This document shows, piece by piece, positions 55,784-64,000 of a stretch of 64,000 nucleotides of DNA. The position numbers were made by a program, and so were the translations under genes. The stretch's first letter is position 1, and each line of letters opens with the position of its first letter. Source of the stretch: Gluconobacter kondonii (GTDB lineage: Bacteria > Pseudomonadota > Alphaproteobacteria > Acetobacterales > Acetobacteraceae); NCBI RefSeq assembly GCF_002723995.1, contig NZ_BEWP01000001.1:372001-436000 (forward strand). Reading direction: 5' to 3'. Under the pieces are notes generated by a model that was not told the origin of the DNA, ran no database searches, and saw only the letters and a list, made by a program, of their open reading frames with translations.

Positions 55784-56640
55784 GAATGGGGAACCCTCGG
55801 CAGAATGTAGCGCTCGACAGCCTTGGCCCAGCCATCGCGCTCGTTGGTGTCCGTGAAAACCTGAGCGGCGGCTTTCACGTCCTCTTCGGCCTGTCCCATG
55901 GCAATTCCCAATCCTGCGACCGAAAACATCGGCAGGTCGTTATGGGCATCGCCAAGGCAGGCCACCTCATGCGGCGCAATGCCGTGGGCAAGCGCCAGTT
56001 CGCGGATCGCCTCGCCCTTGTTGGCAAGGGCCGGCGTCACGTCGAGAAGAATGTCGGAAGAGCGGCGCACGCTCGCTTCTCCCTGAAGCAGAGCAGCAAG
56101 TTCGGTCTCAATGTCCTGAAGCAGGCCGGTATTACTACTCACGCCCATGACCTTGCCGATGCCCTCGAATTCCTCGCGCAGATCGGGAACCTGATGGGGC
56201 GTCAGACCGGTAATGCCATGTTCGTGCTGAACGAACGGCGTATGCGGATCCTGCACCATCCAGTAGGACTGCCGCAGGAACCATGTTTCGATCTCATGCA
56301 ACTGCAACATATCATGGACAATAGACAGGACATTCGGCGTAAGAACGCGGCTGACACTCGTGGTGCCGTCAGGGCGGAAAATGATACCGCCATTAAAACC
56401 GGCATTCTGCCCTGTCAGACCCAGCTGCTCGATATAACGAACCATAGCGGCGGGTGGCCGCGCACTGGCGAGGCACAGCGGAATCCCCCGCTCCTGAAGT
56501 ATTTTCGCCATCGCCAGCGTGGACGGCGCAATGGTCTTGTCTGGCGTCAGGAGCGTGCCATCCATGTCGGACACAACCATCCGGATGGTCTTTGGCAACG
56601 GTGGCAGATCCGCGTGGATGGCGTCGAGGTCAACGGACAT
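55780..56640 (-). CDS. HAD-superfamily phosphatase, Cof type, in the pentose-phosphate operon
   Basis: The 286-residue protein shows all HAD motifs: DMDGTLL (motif I, nucleophile Asp), ASARP (motif II), a Lys in NKGEAIREL (motif III) and GDAHNDLPMF (motif IV), with a type IIB cap between. Cof-type enzymes dephosphorylate sugar phosphates and related small molecules. I chose the ATG at 56640 with AGGGG 6 nt upstream; the frame remains open to 56733 without homology. It ends in a 4-base overlap with pgl and follows gnd by 108 nt. Position suggests a substrate within or derived from the pentose-phosphate pathway. Confidence 0.88.
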   Translation of the reverse strand: MSVDLDAIHADLPPLPKTIRMVVSDMDGTLLTPDKTIAPSTLAMAKILQERGIPLCLASARPPAAMVRYIEQLGLTGQNAGFNGGIIFRPDGTTSVSRVLTPNVLSIVHDMLQLHEIETWFLRQSYWMVQDPHTPFVQHEHGITGLTPHQVPDLREEFEGIGKVMGVSSNTGLLQDIETELAALLQGEASVRRSSDILLDVTPALANKGEAIRELALAHGIAPHEVACLGDAHNDLPMFSVAGLGIAMGQAEEDVKAAAQVFTDTNERDGWAKAVERYILPRVPHS

Positions 56641-56748
56641 AAAAGCCCCTGTAAAAACCCCCGTCAGAGTCTTTGCGGGGGCTGGCTGGTCAGCAATGGC
56701 AAAACCATACCCTGCCAGCCAGTCATTGCCCATGAGGGGCGGTAGTCT

Positions 56749-57747
56749 TTATTTCTTCTCGACGTGTCCGCCGAAACCGAAACGCTGCGCCGAGAGCACT
56801 TTCTCGGCAAAGTTGTTGCCGGACCGCGAACGGAAGCGCGTGAACAGCGCGGCCGTCATGACCGGAGCCGGAACGTCTTCCTCAATAGCGGCCTCGATCG
56901 TCCAGCGACCTTCACCAGAGTCCGCGACTTCGCCGGAGAACTCATTGAGGGTTTCCGAACGGGTCAGGGCCTCAGCCGTCAGATCGAGCAGCCAAGACGA
57001 CACGACACTACCGCGACGCCATACTTCGGCAATATCGCCCATATTGAGTTCGAACCGGTCTTTTTCCGCAAGAACGGGGGAGTTCTTGCTTTTCATGATG
57101 TCGAAGCCTTCAGCAAAAGCCTGCATCATGCCGTATTCGATGCCGTTATGGACCATCTTCACAAAATGCCCCGAACCGGCAGGCCCACAGTGCAGATAGC
57201 CCTGCTCGGCCCGCGGATCATGGCCCTTCTCGCCACGGCCCGGCGTGCGCGGCACGTCCCCGATGCCCGGTGCCAGCGCGCTGAGGATCGGATCAATATA
57301 TTCGGCGGTCTCTTTCGTGCCGCCGAACATCATGCAGTAGCCGCGTTCCAGACCCCAGACACCGCCTGAGGTGCCGACATCCACATAGGAGATGCCCTTT
57401 TCGGCCAGTTCGGCCGAACGACGGACGTCGTCCTTATAGTAAGTGTTGCCACCGTCGATGATGACATCCCCACGCCCCAGAAGGCCGCCGAGTTCCTGAA
57501 CACAGGCTTCGGTGATGGCACCTGCCGGAAGCATGACCCACACCACGCGGTGTTCGTCACCTTCGAGCAGCTTCGCCATTTCAGCCACAGAACTGGCGGG
57601 GGTCGCACGCCCCGCTTCACAGCGTCCGACGACCGAAGCCGTCACTTCCGGCGTGCGGTCGTGCACGACGACATCATGTCCGTGGCGCGTCAGACGGACG
57701 GCAATATTGCCGCCCATCCGTCCCAGTCCGATGATTCCGATCCGCAT
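56749..57747 (-). CDS. gnd: 6-phosphogluconate dehydrogenase, short (GndA/YqeC-like) form
   Basis: This enzyme oxidatively decarboxylates 6-phosphogluconate to ribulose-5-phosphate. At 332 residues it is the short form, not the about 470-residue enteric Gnd. It has the Rossmann motif GLGRMG (7-12), [37 protein letters not shown] (substrate binding) and [13 protein letters not shown] (catalytic Lys and Asn). Short forms often prefer NAD+ over NADP+; the residues after the Rossmann motif (VVVHDRT) include an acidic residue, which fits NAD+ use, but this is inference. It starts 3 nt after the tal-pgi stop. Confidence 0.94.
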   Translation of the reverse strand: MRIGIIGLGRMGGNIAVRLTRHGHDVVVHDRTPEVTASVVGRCEAGRATPASSVAEMAKLLEGDEHRVVWVMLPAGAITEACVQELGGLLGRGDVIIDGGNTYYKDDVRRSAELAEKGISYVDVGTSGGVWGLERGYCMMFGGTKETAEYIDPILSALAPGIGDVPRTPGRGEKGHDPRAEQGYLHCGPAGSGHFVKMVHNGIEYGMMQAFAEGFDIMKSKNSPVLAEKDRFELNMGDIAEVWRRGSVVSSWLLDLTAEALTRSETLNEFSGEVADSGEGRWTIEAAIEEDVPAPVMTAALFTRFRSRSGNNFAEKVLSAQRFGFGGHVEKK

Positions 57748-57750
57748 AAC

Positions 57751-60624
57751 TTATGCTCCTGCCAGTGCTTCGTGGATTGCTGTTTCCAGAGCTTTCAGCC
57801 CGTCTTCCAGCGGTCCATCGATATGAACGCGAAGGGCGCGACGGCCACGAGCCGCGAGCACTTCGAAATCGCCTCGTGCCTGCGCCGCCTTGACGACGCT
57901 GAAGCTGAAACCATGACCCGGAACCGGCACATCCGCCGCATCCGTCGCCGTGACCTGAAGGAACACGCCGCTGTCGGGTCCGCCCTTGTAGGCCTGGCCG
58001 GTCGAATGCAGGAACCGGGGGCCGAATTCGGCGGCTGTCGCCACTTTCAGCGTATCCCGCAGTTCCATACGAACGGACTGTGCCCAGTCCCGCGTCTGCT
58101 GATCGCGGCGGATATAGGCGAGCAGACCGACATAGTCGCCCGGCTTCACACGATCAAAAAGCGTCTTGAGAATGGAGACTGCATCGTTTTTGCTGCCAGC
58201 AGCTTCCGTGTTCTTCGCATCCGCATAGAAGGACAGCGGGCCATCCTTGGCGAATGGCGTTTCCGGCGGAAGCGAGCCCGTTTCAGCATAAGCCGAGGTC
58301 AGCTTGCGCGTTTCGAGCTTGCTGAACTCCACATCGGGCTGATCGAACGGATCAATCCCGAGAACCGCACCGGCTACAGCCGTCGCGAATTCGAACAAGA
58401 AGAATGCCTGTCCGATCTGGGAAGCATCGGCCAGACGGATGGTGACGACCGGCGCACCAGCGGCCCGCAAAGCGCCAAGGCGGCTGTCGGGAACGTCGTC
58501 GCCCAGCAGAAGGTCCACGAAAATGCGGTCCGTCCCATAGACATCCGGCGCGCCGAGTTCTTCCTCGTCGATGGGGATGAGGCCGAGGCCCTTCTTGCCG
58601 GTGCTTTCGGCAATGAGCTGTTCCAGCCATGCGCCCAGCGACGCAATGCCGTCAGAGGCGAGGATCGTCACCTTGTCACGGCCGAAGCAGTGCGCGGCAT
58701 GACCGAGGATCAAGCCCAGAACCGCACCCGGATTGGCAGCCGGAGGCGCGCTTCCGTCACAGGATTCCACCATCAGGCGCGTGACCGTCAGCAGCTTGCG
58801 GACGTCAATGCCGCTTGCCGCCGCCGGGACGAGACCGAAGTTGGACAGGACGGAGTACCGGCCACCGATTTTCGGATCGCCGTAGAACACGCGCCAGAAA
58901 CCGTTTTCCTCGGCCACTTTCTGCATGTGCGAGCCCGGATCGGTGATGGCGATGAAGCTGTCACCCGGCTTCTTGCCCAGAGCCTGACCAGCCACCTGCC
59001 AGAAATGCGCGAACAGGATGTTCGGCTCCAGCGTTCCGCCAGATTTGCTGGCCACGATGAACAGTGTGTTCTTCGGGTCGATGGCTTTCTCGAACGCCGT
59101 GACCTGCTGCGGGTCCGTACTGTCGAGAACATGCAGCTTCGGCCAGCCTTCGCGCTGTCCGAACGTCTCGGCCAGAACCTCAGGACCGAGGCTCGAACCA
59201 CCCATGCCCAGAAGCAGGATATCCTTGAAGCCGCGACTACGGACGTCGCGTGCCAGAACTTCCAGTTCCTCGACGTTCCACAGGCGATCCTGCACGATCG
59301 TCAGCCAGTTCAGCCAGTCGGCTTCCGGGCCGTTCGTCCAGACCGACGGATCTTTCTGCCAGATCCGGCGCAGACCGCCGCTCAGGCTCCAATCCTTTTC
59401 CGCACCGGCGACATCGTCGCGCAGTTCCGGCGGCAGGTCGGCGCTGACACGCAGCAGACGCTTGCCGATGACGGCCTCGCGCTTGGTTGCCACAGCCGTC
59501 AGCAGAGTGTCGAACGATACGCTGAATGCTGCACAGCCTTCCTTGACGAGCTTCGTGGTCACGCCATCCAGATCCAACCCAAGACGCTCGGCCTCAGACA
59601 GAACATGCCGCGCCTGTTCGACATTCTCGGTCAGACTGGCACGCGCCTTGCCGTGATCGCGGAACGCATCGAACGTTGCAGGCGGAATGGTGTTGACCGT
59701 CTCGGGGCCGATCAGCTCTTCGACATACAGGACGTCGGAATAAGCCTTGTCCTTGGTGCCAGTGCTGGCCCAGAGCAGACGCTGCGGGTTGGCACCCTTT
59801 TCGGCCAGAGCCTTCCAGCGAGGGCTGTTACGGACTTCGAGATAGTACTGATAGGCCAGCTTGGCGTTGGCGATTGCAACCTTGCCGCGAATGGCCTTCA
59901 GAGCCTCGGCCTCCGCATCGCCAGCCGCAATACGACGGTCAATTTCCCCGTCGATCTTGGCATCGATACGGCTGACAAAGAACGACGCCACACTGGCAAG
60001 ACGCGAGATGTCTTCGCCACGGGCCGCGCGATCTTCAAGACCGGCAATATAGGCTTCCAGCACCGCCTTGTAGGCATCGAGCGAGAACAGCAGCGTCACA
60101 TTGACATTGATGCCGTCCGCAATGGCGTCACGAATGGCGCCCGTGCCTTCAGACGTCCCGGGGATCTTGATCATCAGGTTTTCACGCCCGACAGCCTTCC
60201 ACAGGCGGCGGGCTTCCGTGATCGTCCCATGTGTGTCGAACGCCAGATAGGGCGAGACTTCGAGACTGACATAGCCATCCAGTCCCTTGGTCTTTTCGAA
60301 CACCGGATACAGAACGGCGCAGGCGGACCGGATGTCGTCAATGGCGAGATGTTCGTACAGATCGCCGGGGGGCAGGCCTTCGTCTTCCAGCAGCTTGCGG
60401 ATCTGCGGATCGTATTCGGTGCCGTGTCCGATGGCCTTCTCGAAGATGGCCGGGTTGGACGTGACGCCCCGCAGGCCGTCTTCGTCCACCAGCTTGCGGA
60501 GACTTCCGTCTTCCGTGAAGCTGCGCTGGATGAAATCCAGCCAGGGGGACTGGCCGTATTTCTCAAGGTCACACAAGGCGTTGCTGACGGTGTTCAGACC
60601 GGTATTGGAGATTGTGTCTGCCAC
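57751..60624 (-). CDS. Bifunctional transaldolase / glucose-6-phosphate isomerase (fusion, GTG start)
   Basis: The 957-residue protein joins two enzymes. Residues about 1-370 are a transaldolase, with GVTSNPAIFEKAI near 53-65, a Schiff-base Lys in NLMIKIPGT (about 150-158) and WASTGTKD further on. From about 400 to the end is a phosphoglucose isomerase, with LLGMGGSSLGPEVLAETF, VASKSGGTLEPN and SDGIASLGAWLEQL. The first interconverts C3/C4/C6/C7 sugar phosphates, the second glucose- and fructose-6-phosphate. The start is GTG at 60624 with GGGAGA 6 nt upstream, 12 nt after the tkt stop. Such fusions are known in acetic acid bacteria and some others. Confidence 0.95.
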   Translation of the reverse strand: MADTISNTGLNTVSNALCDLEKYGQSPWLDFIQRSFTEDGSLRKLVDEDGLRGVTSNPAIFEKAIGHGTEYDPQIRKLLEDEGLPPGDLYEHLAIDDIRSACAVLYPVFEKTKGLDGYVSLEVSPYLAFDTHGTITEARRLWKAVGRENLMIKIPGTSEGTGAIRDAIADGINVNVTLLFSLDAYKAVLEAYIAGLEDRAARGEDISRLASVASFFVSRIDAKIDGEIDRRIAAGDAEAEALKAIRGKVAIANAKLAYQYYLEVRNSPRWKALAEKGANPQRLLWASTGTKDKAYSDVLYVEELIGPETVNTIPPATFDAFRDHGKARASLTENVEQARHVLSEAERLGLDLDGVTTKLVKEGCAAFSVSFDTLLTAVATKREAVIGKRLLRVSADLPPELRDDVAGAEKDWSLSGGLRRIWQKDPSVWTNGPEADWLNWLTIVQDRLWNVEELEVLARDVRSRGFKDILLLGMGGSSLGPEVLAETFGQREGWPKLHVLDSTDPQQVTAFEKAIDPKNTLFIVASKSGGTLEPNILFAHFWQVAGQALGKKPGDSFIAITDPGSHMQKVAEENGFWRVFYGDPKIGGRYSVLSNFGLVPAAASGIDVRKLLTVTRLMVESCDGSAPPAANPGAVLGLILGHAAHCFGRDKVTILASDGIASLGAWLEQLIAESTGKKGLGLIPIDEEELGAPDVYGTDRIFVDLLLGDDVPDSRLGALRAAGAPVVTIRLADASQIGQAFFLFEFATAVAGAVLGIDPFDQPDVEFSKLETRKLTSAYAETGSLPPETPFAKDGPLSFYADAKNTEAAGSKNDAVSILKTLFDRVKPGDYVGLLAYIRRDQQTRDWAQSVRMELRDTLKVATAAEFGPRFLHSTGQAYKGGPDSGVFLQVTATDAADVPVPGHGFSFSVVKAAQARGDFEVLAARGRRALRVHIDGPLEDGLKALETAIHEALAGA

Positions 60625-60636
60625 AGGATCTCTCCC

Positions 60637-62694
60637 TTACTTGCCGCGCAGGGCCTGACGCTTCGCTGCGTCAAGAACCGCTTCAGGCGTGAAACCGAAT
60701 TTCGTGAGAAGTGCGGAGGCCGGAGCCGACGCACCGAACGTGTTCATCGCGATGATCGCACCGCCGATGCCGACATACCGATCCCAGCCGAACGCTGCAG
60801 CCTGTTCGACTGCAACGCGGCCGATGACGTCCGGCGGCAGGACGGAATCGCGGTATTCCTGGCTCTGCTCTTCGAAGAGATCGAAGCTCGGCATGGAGAC
60901 AACGCGGGCCTTGATGCCCTCTTCCGTCAGCTTCTCGTAAGCCGTCACCACGAGGCTGACTTCCGAACCCGAAGCGATCAGGATCACGTCGGGCTTGCCG
61001 TCACAGCTCGCCAGAACATAAGCACCCTTCGCAAGACCGGCGGCGGACGCATATTTCGTGCGGTCGATCGTCGGCAGGTTCTGACGACTCAGAGCGAGCA
61101 CGGCAGGCTTGTGCGTCATCGGGATCAGCGTCCGCCACGCTTCGGACACTTCGTTCGCGTCGGACGGGCGGATCGTCATGATGCCCGGCGTTGCGCGAAG
61201 CTGTGCGAGCTGCTCGATCGGCTGATGCGTCGGCCCGTCTTCACCCACGCCGATGGAGTCATGCGTGAAGATATACAGAACCGGCAGTTCCATGATGGCC
61301 GACAGACGGATCGGCGCCTTCATGTAATCGGAGAAGATCAGGAAGCCCGAACCGTAGGAGCGAATGCCCGACAGCGCGATACCGTTGCAGATGGAGCCCA
61401 TCGCATGTTCGCGCACACCGAAATGCAGGTTCCGGCCACCATAGGTGCCGTTCCATTTTTCCGGCTGGAAGGAGCCGCCGCCCTTGATGTCCGTCTTGGT
61501 GGAGGGCGTCAGGTCAGCAGAGCCGCCGATCATCCAGGGAAGGTTCTTCGCAACCGCGTTCAGCACCTGACCCGAGCTGGCACGCGAAGCAACGCCCTTC
61601 GCATCCGCTTCAAAGGTCGGGATGTCCTTGTCCCAGCCTTCCGGCAGACGGTGCTCGATAATGCAGTCAATTTCAGCCGCGAGTTCCGGATGGGCTTCGC
61701 GATAGGCCGAGAACAGCTCGCGCCATTCTGCATTGGCTTCTGCGCCACGCTTGCCGAGGCCTTCGGCGAAATGCTCCTTCACACCGTCCGGGACATAGAA
61801 GTCCGGAGCGCCTTCCGGCCAGCCATAAGCAGCCTTCGCACCCTTGATTTCTTCCGCACCCAGCGGCTCGCCATGTGCCGAAGCCGTACCAGCCTTCTTG
61901 GGCGCGCCATAACCGATGACCGTCTTGAGCACGATCATGCTCGGACGATCCGTCACTGCACGCGCAGCTTTGAGGGCTGCGAGAATGGCCTCGACATCGT
62001 TGCCGTCCGGCAGCGTCTGGACATGCCAGCCATAGGCTTCAAAACGCTTGCCCACATTTTCCGTGAAGGCCAGATCCGTCGACCCTTCGATGGAGATCTG
62101 ATTGGAATCATAGATCCAGGTCAGGTTCCCAAGTGCGAGATGGCCAGCGGTGGACGCGGCTTCCGAAGCCACACCTTCCATCATGTCGCCATCACCACAG
62201 AACACCGTGACGTGATAGTCGAACAGTTTGAAGCCCGGGCGATCATAGCGCGCGGACATCCATTTCTGCGCGATCGCCATACCGACGGAATTGCCGCAAC
62301 CCTGTCCGAGCGGACCGGTCGTGGTTTCTACACCAGCGGTAAAGCGGTATTCCGGATGACCCGGCGTCTTGGAGTTCAGCTGACGGAACTGCGAGAGATC
62401 CTCGACAGTGAGGGACGGCGCATCAACGACCTTGCCATCCTGAATATCCTTCACGCCTGTGAGGAACAGGGTGGAGTACAGCAGCATCGACGCGTGACCG
62501 ACCGAAAGCACGAAACGGTCACGGGCAGGCCAGCACGGATCGGCCGGATCGTATTTCAGATCATGCTGCCAGACCGCATACATCGCGGGGGCGAGGGCCA
62601 TGGCCGTGCCGGGATGGCCGGAATTGGCGCGCTCGACACCTTCCATCGAAAGAGTGCGGATCGTATTGATGGTGAGCTGAGGAAGCGTACTCAT
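60637..62694 (-). CDS. tkt: Transketolase
   Basis: This thiamine-diphosphate enzyme moves two-carbon units between sugar phosphates. The 685-residue protein opens INTIRTLSMEGVERANSGHPG. It has GPLGQGCGNSVGMAIAQKWM, the ThDP motif GDGDMMEGVASEAASTAGHL (about 158-177), the pyrimidine domain EHAMGSICNGIALSG (about 414-428, with the catalytic Glu), and HDSIGVGEDGPTHQPIEQL. The ATG at 62694 fits the family start; an upstream open frame has no homology. It is first in the tkt, tal-pgi, gnd, HAD, pgl, rpiA, gntK series and divergent from the MBL-fold gene. Confidence 0.97.
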   Translation of the reverse strand: MSTLPQLTINTIRTLSMEGVERANSGHPGTAMALAPAMYAVWQHDLKYDPADPCWPARDRFVLSVGHASMLLYSTLFLTGVKDIQDGKVVDAPSLTVEDLSQFRQLNSKTPGHPEYRFTAGVETTTGPLGQGCGNSVGMAIAQKWMSARYDRPGFKLFDYHVTVFCGDGDMMEGVASEAASTAGHLALGNLTWIYDSNQISIEGSTDLAFTENVGKRFEAYGWHVQTLPDGNDVEAILAALKAARAVTDRPSMIVLKTVIGYGAPKKAGTASAHGEPLGAEEIKGAKAAYGWPEGAPDFYVPDGVKEHFAEGLGKRGAEANAEWRELFSAYREAHPELAAEIDCIIEHRLPEGWDKDIPTFEADAKGVASRASSGQVLNAVAKNLPWMIGGSADLTPSTKTDIKGGGSFQPEKWNGTYGGRNLHFGVREHAMGSICNGIALSGIRSYGSGFLIFSDYMKAPIRLSAIMELPVLYIFTHDSIGVGEDGPTHQPIEQLAQLRATPGIMTIRPSDANEVSEAWRTLIPMTHKPAVLALSRQNLPTIDRTKYASAAGLAKGAYVLASCDGKPDVILIASGSEVSLVVTAYEKLTEEGIKARVVSMPSFDLFEEQSQEYRDSVLPPDVIGRVAVEQAAAFGWDRYVGIGGAIIAMNTFGASAPASALLTKFGFTPEAVLDAAKRQALRGK

Positions 62695-62816
62695 CGGAAT
62701 GGGATCTCCGGCTTGTGACTGACAGGAAGAAACGCAACGATATCTTCCATACCTTCTGCTGCCACGGCATGACGCGAAGTCGCGACAGACGCAATGGCTG
62801 ATCGGTAAACCATATT

Positions 62817-63836
62817 GTGAAACACGCTCTTGTGCTTGAAGACAACCTGCCACACTTCGACGGTCGTCATTACCGAAACCCCGAAGAATGGCGCCCGGAC
62901 GAGGCGCGAACGGCCCGCAGTCCCTCGCAGCGGATCGGGAACATCTTCCGCTGGCAGATGGGCCTCAGGCCACGCTGGCCGGATGCCCTTCCCCCGCAGA
63001 AAACCTACGATCAGGTCGCGCCTGCTCCGGGGGAATGCTGTGTCACGTTTGTCGGTCATGCGACCGTTCTGCTCCAGTTTGGCCGTGCAGGACGCGCGCC
63101 TCTGCGGATCATCACAGATCCGGTCTTTTCCGAACGCTGCTCCCCCTTCCGCAGTTTCGGTCCCCGCCGCGTCTGCCCGTCCGGCATCGCGCTGGATGCT
63201 CTTCCCCGCATCGACATCATCCTCGTCTCGCACTGCCATTACGACCACATGGACCTTCCGAGCCTGCGGGCGCTGGCCAAACGTGACGATCCGCTCTGCA
63301 TTTCCCTCCCGGGCAACCGTCGCCACCTGAAAAAGGCCGCTCTTCCGCGCATCGTCGAACTGGACTGGTGGGACGGCACGACCGATGACGGCGCTCACAT
63401 CACAGCCACGCCTGCGCTGCACGGAAGCGCACGCACGCCGTTCGATTCCAACCGCGCGCTCTGGGGTGGCTTCACGATCGAAGCAGATGGCCACACGGTC
63501 TTTTTCGCGGGCGACACGGCCTGGGGCAAACATTTCGACGCGATCCACCGTCGCTGGCCGGATATCGACCTCGCCATCCTGCCCATCGGGGCCTACGAGC
63601 CGCGCAACCTGATGCGCCGCGTTCACATGTCCCCCGAAGAGGCGCTCATGGCTTTCGATACGCTCAAAGCGAAACGGGGCCTGCCGATCCATTTCGGCAC
63701 GTTCCAACTCACCGACGAGGCCATTCTGGAACCACCCACCCGTCTGGAGTTCGCCTGCCGACCCGCTGGCCGTCCTTTCCGGGCGCTGGAAAACGGTGAA
63801 AGCCTCACCCTTCCGCCAGCTGACACAAAAAGCTAA
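62817..63836 (+). CDS. MBL-fold metal-dependent hydrolase (NAPE-PLD/UlaG-like)
   Basis: The 339-residue protein is a metallo-beta-lactamase-fold hydrolase. VTFVGHATVLLQF precedes the metal motif SHCHYDHMD (HxHxDH, about 139-147), and further ligands occur in ALHGS, FAGDTAWG and GLPIHFGTF. The N-terminus HFDGRHYRNPEEW and the WWDG region are typical of the NAPE-hydrolysing phospholipase D-like bacterial group (RomA-type). The substrate is unknown. The start appears to be GTG at 62817, which lacks a Shine-Dalgarno. It is divergent from tkt. Confidence 0.85.
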   Translation: MKHALVLEDNLPHFDGRHYRNPEEWRPDEARTARSPSQRIGNIFRWQMGLRPRWPDALPPQKTYDQVAPAPGECCVTFVGHATVLLQFGRAGRAPLRIITDPVFSERCSPFRSFGPRRVCPSGIALDALPRIDIILVSHCHYDHMDLPSLRALAKRDDPLCISLPGNRRHLKKAALPRIVELDWWDGTTDDGAHITATPALHGSARTPFDSNRALWGGFTIEADGHTVFFAGDTAWGKHFDAIHRRWPDIDLAILPIGAYEPRNLMRRVHMSPEEALMAFDTLKAKRGLPIHFGTFQLTDEAILEPPTRLEFACRPAGRPFRALENGESLTLPPADTKS

Positions 63837-63901
63837 ACTGCCCTCCGACATCCCTTCCCCGGATTTTCTGTCATCGGGGACACCGCCATGTGGAAACCGT
63901 C

Positions 63902-64000
63902 ATGAACGCCCAGAACGTCACTTTCACGTCAGACCAGATCACCGCCCTGTTCATCGACGCGGCCCGTGAAGGCGATACCGACCTCCTGACCCAGTTTCTG
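63902..64000 (+). CDS. Ankyrin-repeat-like protein (partial, cut by window edge)
   Basis: Only the first 33 codons are present, from the ATG at 63902. The reading LFIDAAREGDTDLLTQFL resembles the start of an ankyrin repeat (DAAREGD...LL). It lies about 65 nt after the MBL-fold gene and may be co-transcribed. With so little sequence the assignment is tentative. Confidence 0.5.
   Translation, partial: MNAQNVTFTSDQITALFIDAAREGDTDLLTQFL

Noticed and set aside
57550-62718. A 1722-codon open frame on the plus strand, antisense to gnd, tal-pgi and tkt
   Set aside because: It is the complement of well-recognised enzyme genes with strong codon bias; its translation shows no recognisable domain. High-GC codon use on the coding strand leaves the opposite strand free of stops.

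Overview
This 64 kb, high-GC window is a chromosomal segment from an acetic acid bacterium (Acetobacteraceae), most likely Gluconobacter. Three things point there: alphaproteobacterial gene orders (dgt-argS-SPOR-scpAB-tatB; mreBCD-mrdA-rodA; divergent erpA-xth), an RNase E of alphaproteobacterial type, and a complete pentose-phosphate gene block built around a fused transaldolase/glucose-6-phosphate isomerase and a short 6-phosphogluconate dehydrogenase, which fits the central role of that pathway in Gluconobacter. The species is inferred, not proven.

Layout. 0-7.2 kb: a tight minus-strand block dgt, argS, SPOR protein, scpA, scpB, tatB (cut by the left edge), with erpA-xth divergent. 7.2-12.8 kb: two small exported proteins, aspS, a Rieske/FAD reductase fusion and a DUF2076 protein. 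12.9-15.9 kb: glyQ-glyS. 16-21.8 kb: the rod-shape cluster rodA, mrdA, mreD, mreC, mreB on the minus strand. 22-26.5 kb: two tandem glycine-zipper lipoproteins, a TSUP permease, leuA with an attenuator-like leader, and a Tat-type amidase. 26.5-33.3 kb: rne with a long upstream region, a small lipoprotein, xseA and purD. 33.4-38.6 kb: polA, an SCO1-like protein and an orphan peptide-binding protein on the minus strand. 38.6-41.1 kb: a lipoprotein hydrolase, tRNA-Arg(CCG) and an AT-rich family-8 glycosyltransferase that looks acquired. 41.1-46.5 kb: ade, panC, an HI0933-like flavoprotein and a HerA-like ATPase. 46.5-50.2 kb: a TonB-dependent receptor plus glycerophosphodiester phosphodiesterase behind what looks like a double PHO box. 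50.2-53.8 kb: PfpI protein, AldA-like aldehyde dehydrogenase, LysR regulator, DUF188 protein. 53.8-62.7 kb: tkt, tal-pgi, gnd, HAD phosphatase, pgl, rpiA, gntK in one direction, several with 4-base overlaps. 62.8-64 kb: an MBL-fold hydrolase and the start of an ankyrin-like protein.

Most of the window is housekeeping. The observations most worth checking are the leuA leader (14-residue leader peptide with four Leu and two Ile codons, its stop inside one of three mutually exclusive pairing arms), the four-half-site PHO element driving a receptor-phosphodiesterase pair, the HAD phosphatase embedded in the pentose-phosphate operon, the SCO1-like protein with altered cysteine spacing, and the AT-rich glycosyltransferase beside tRNA-Arg. 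No CRISPR array, insertion sequence, rRNA or prophage was seen.
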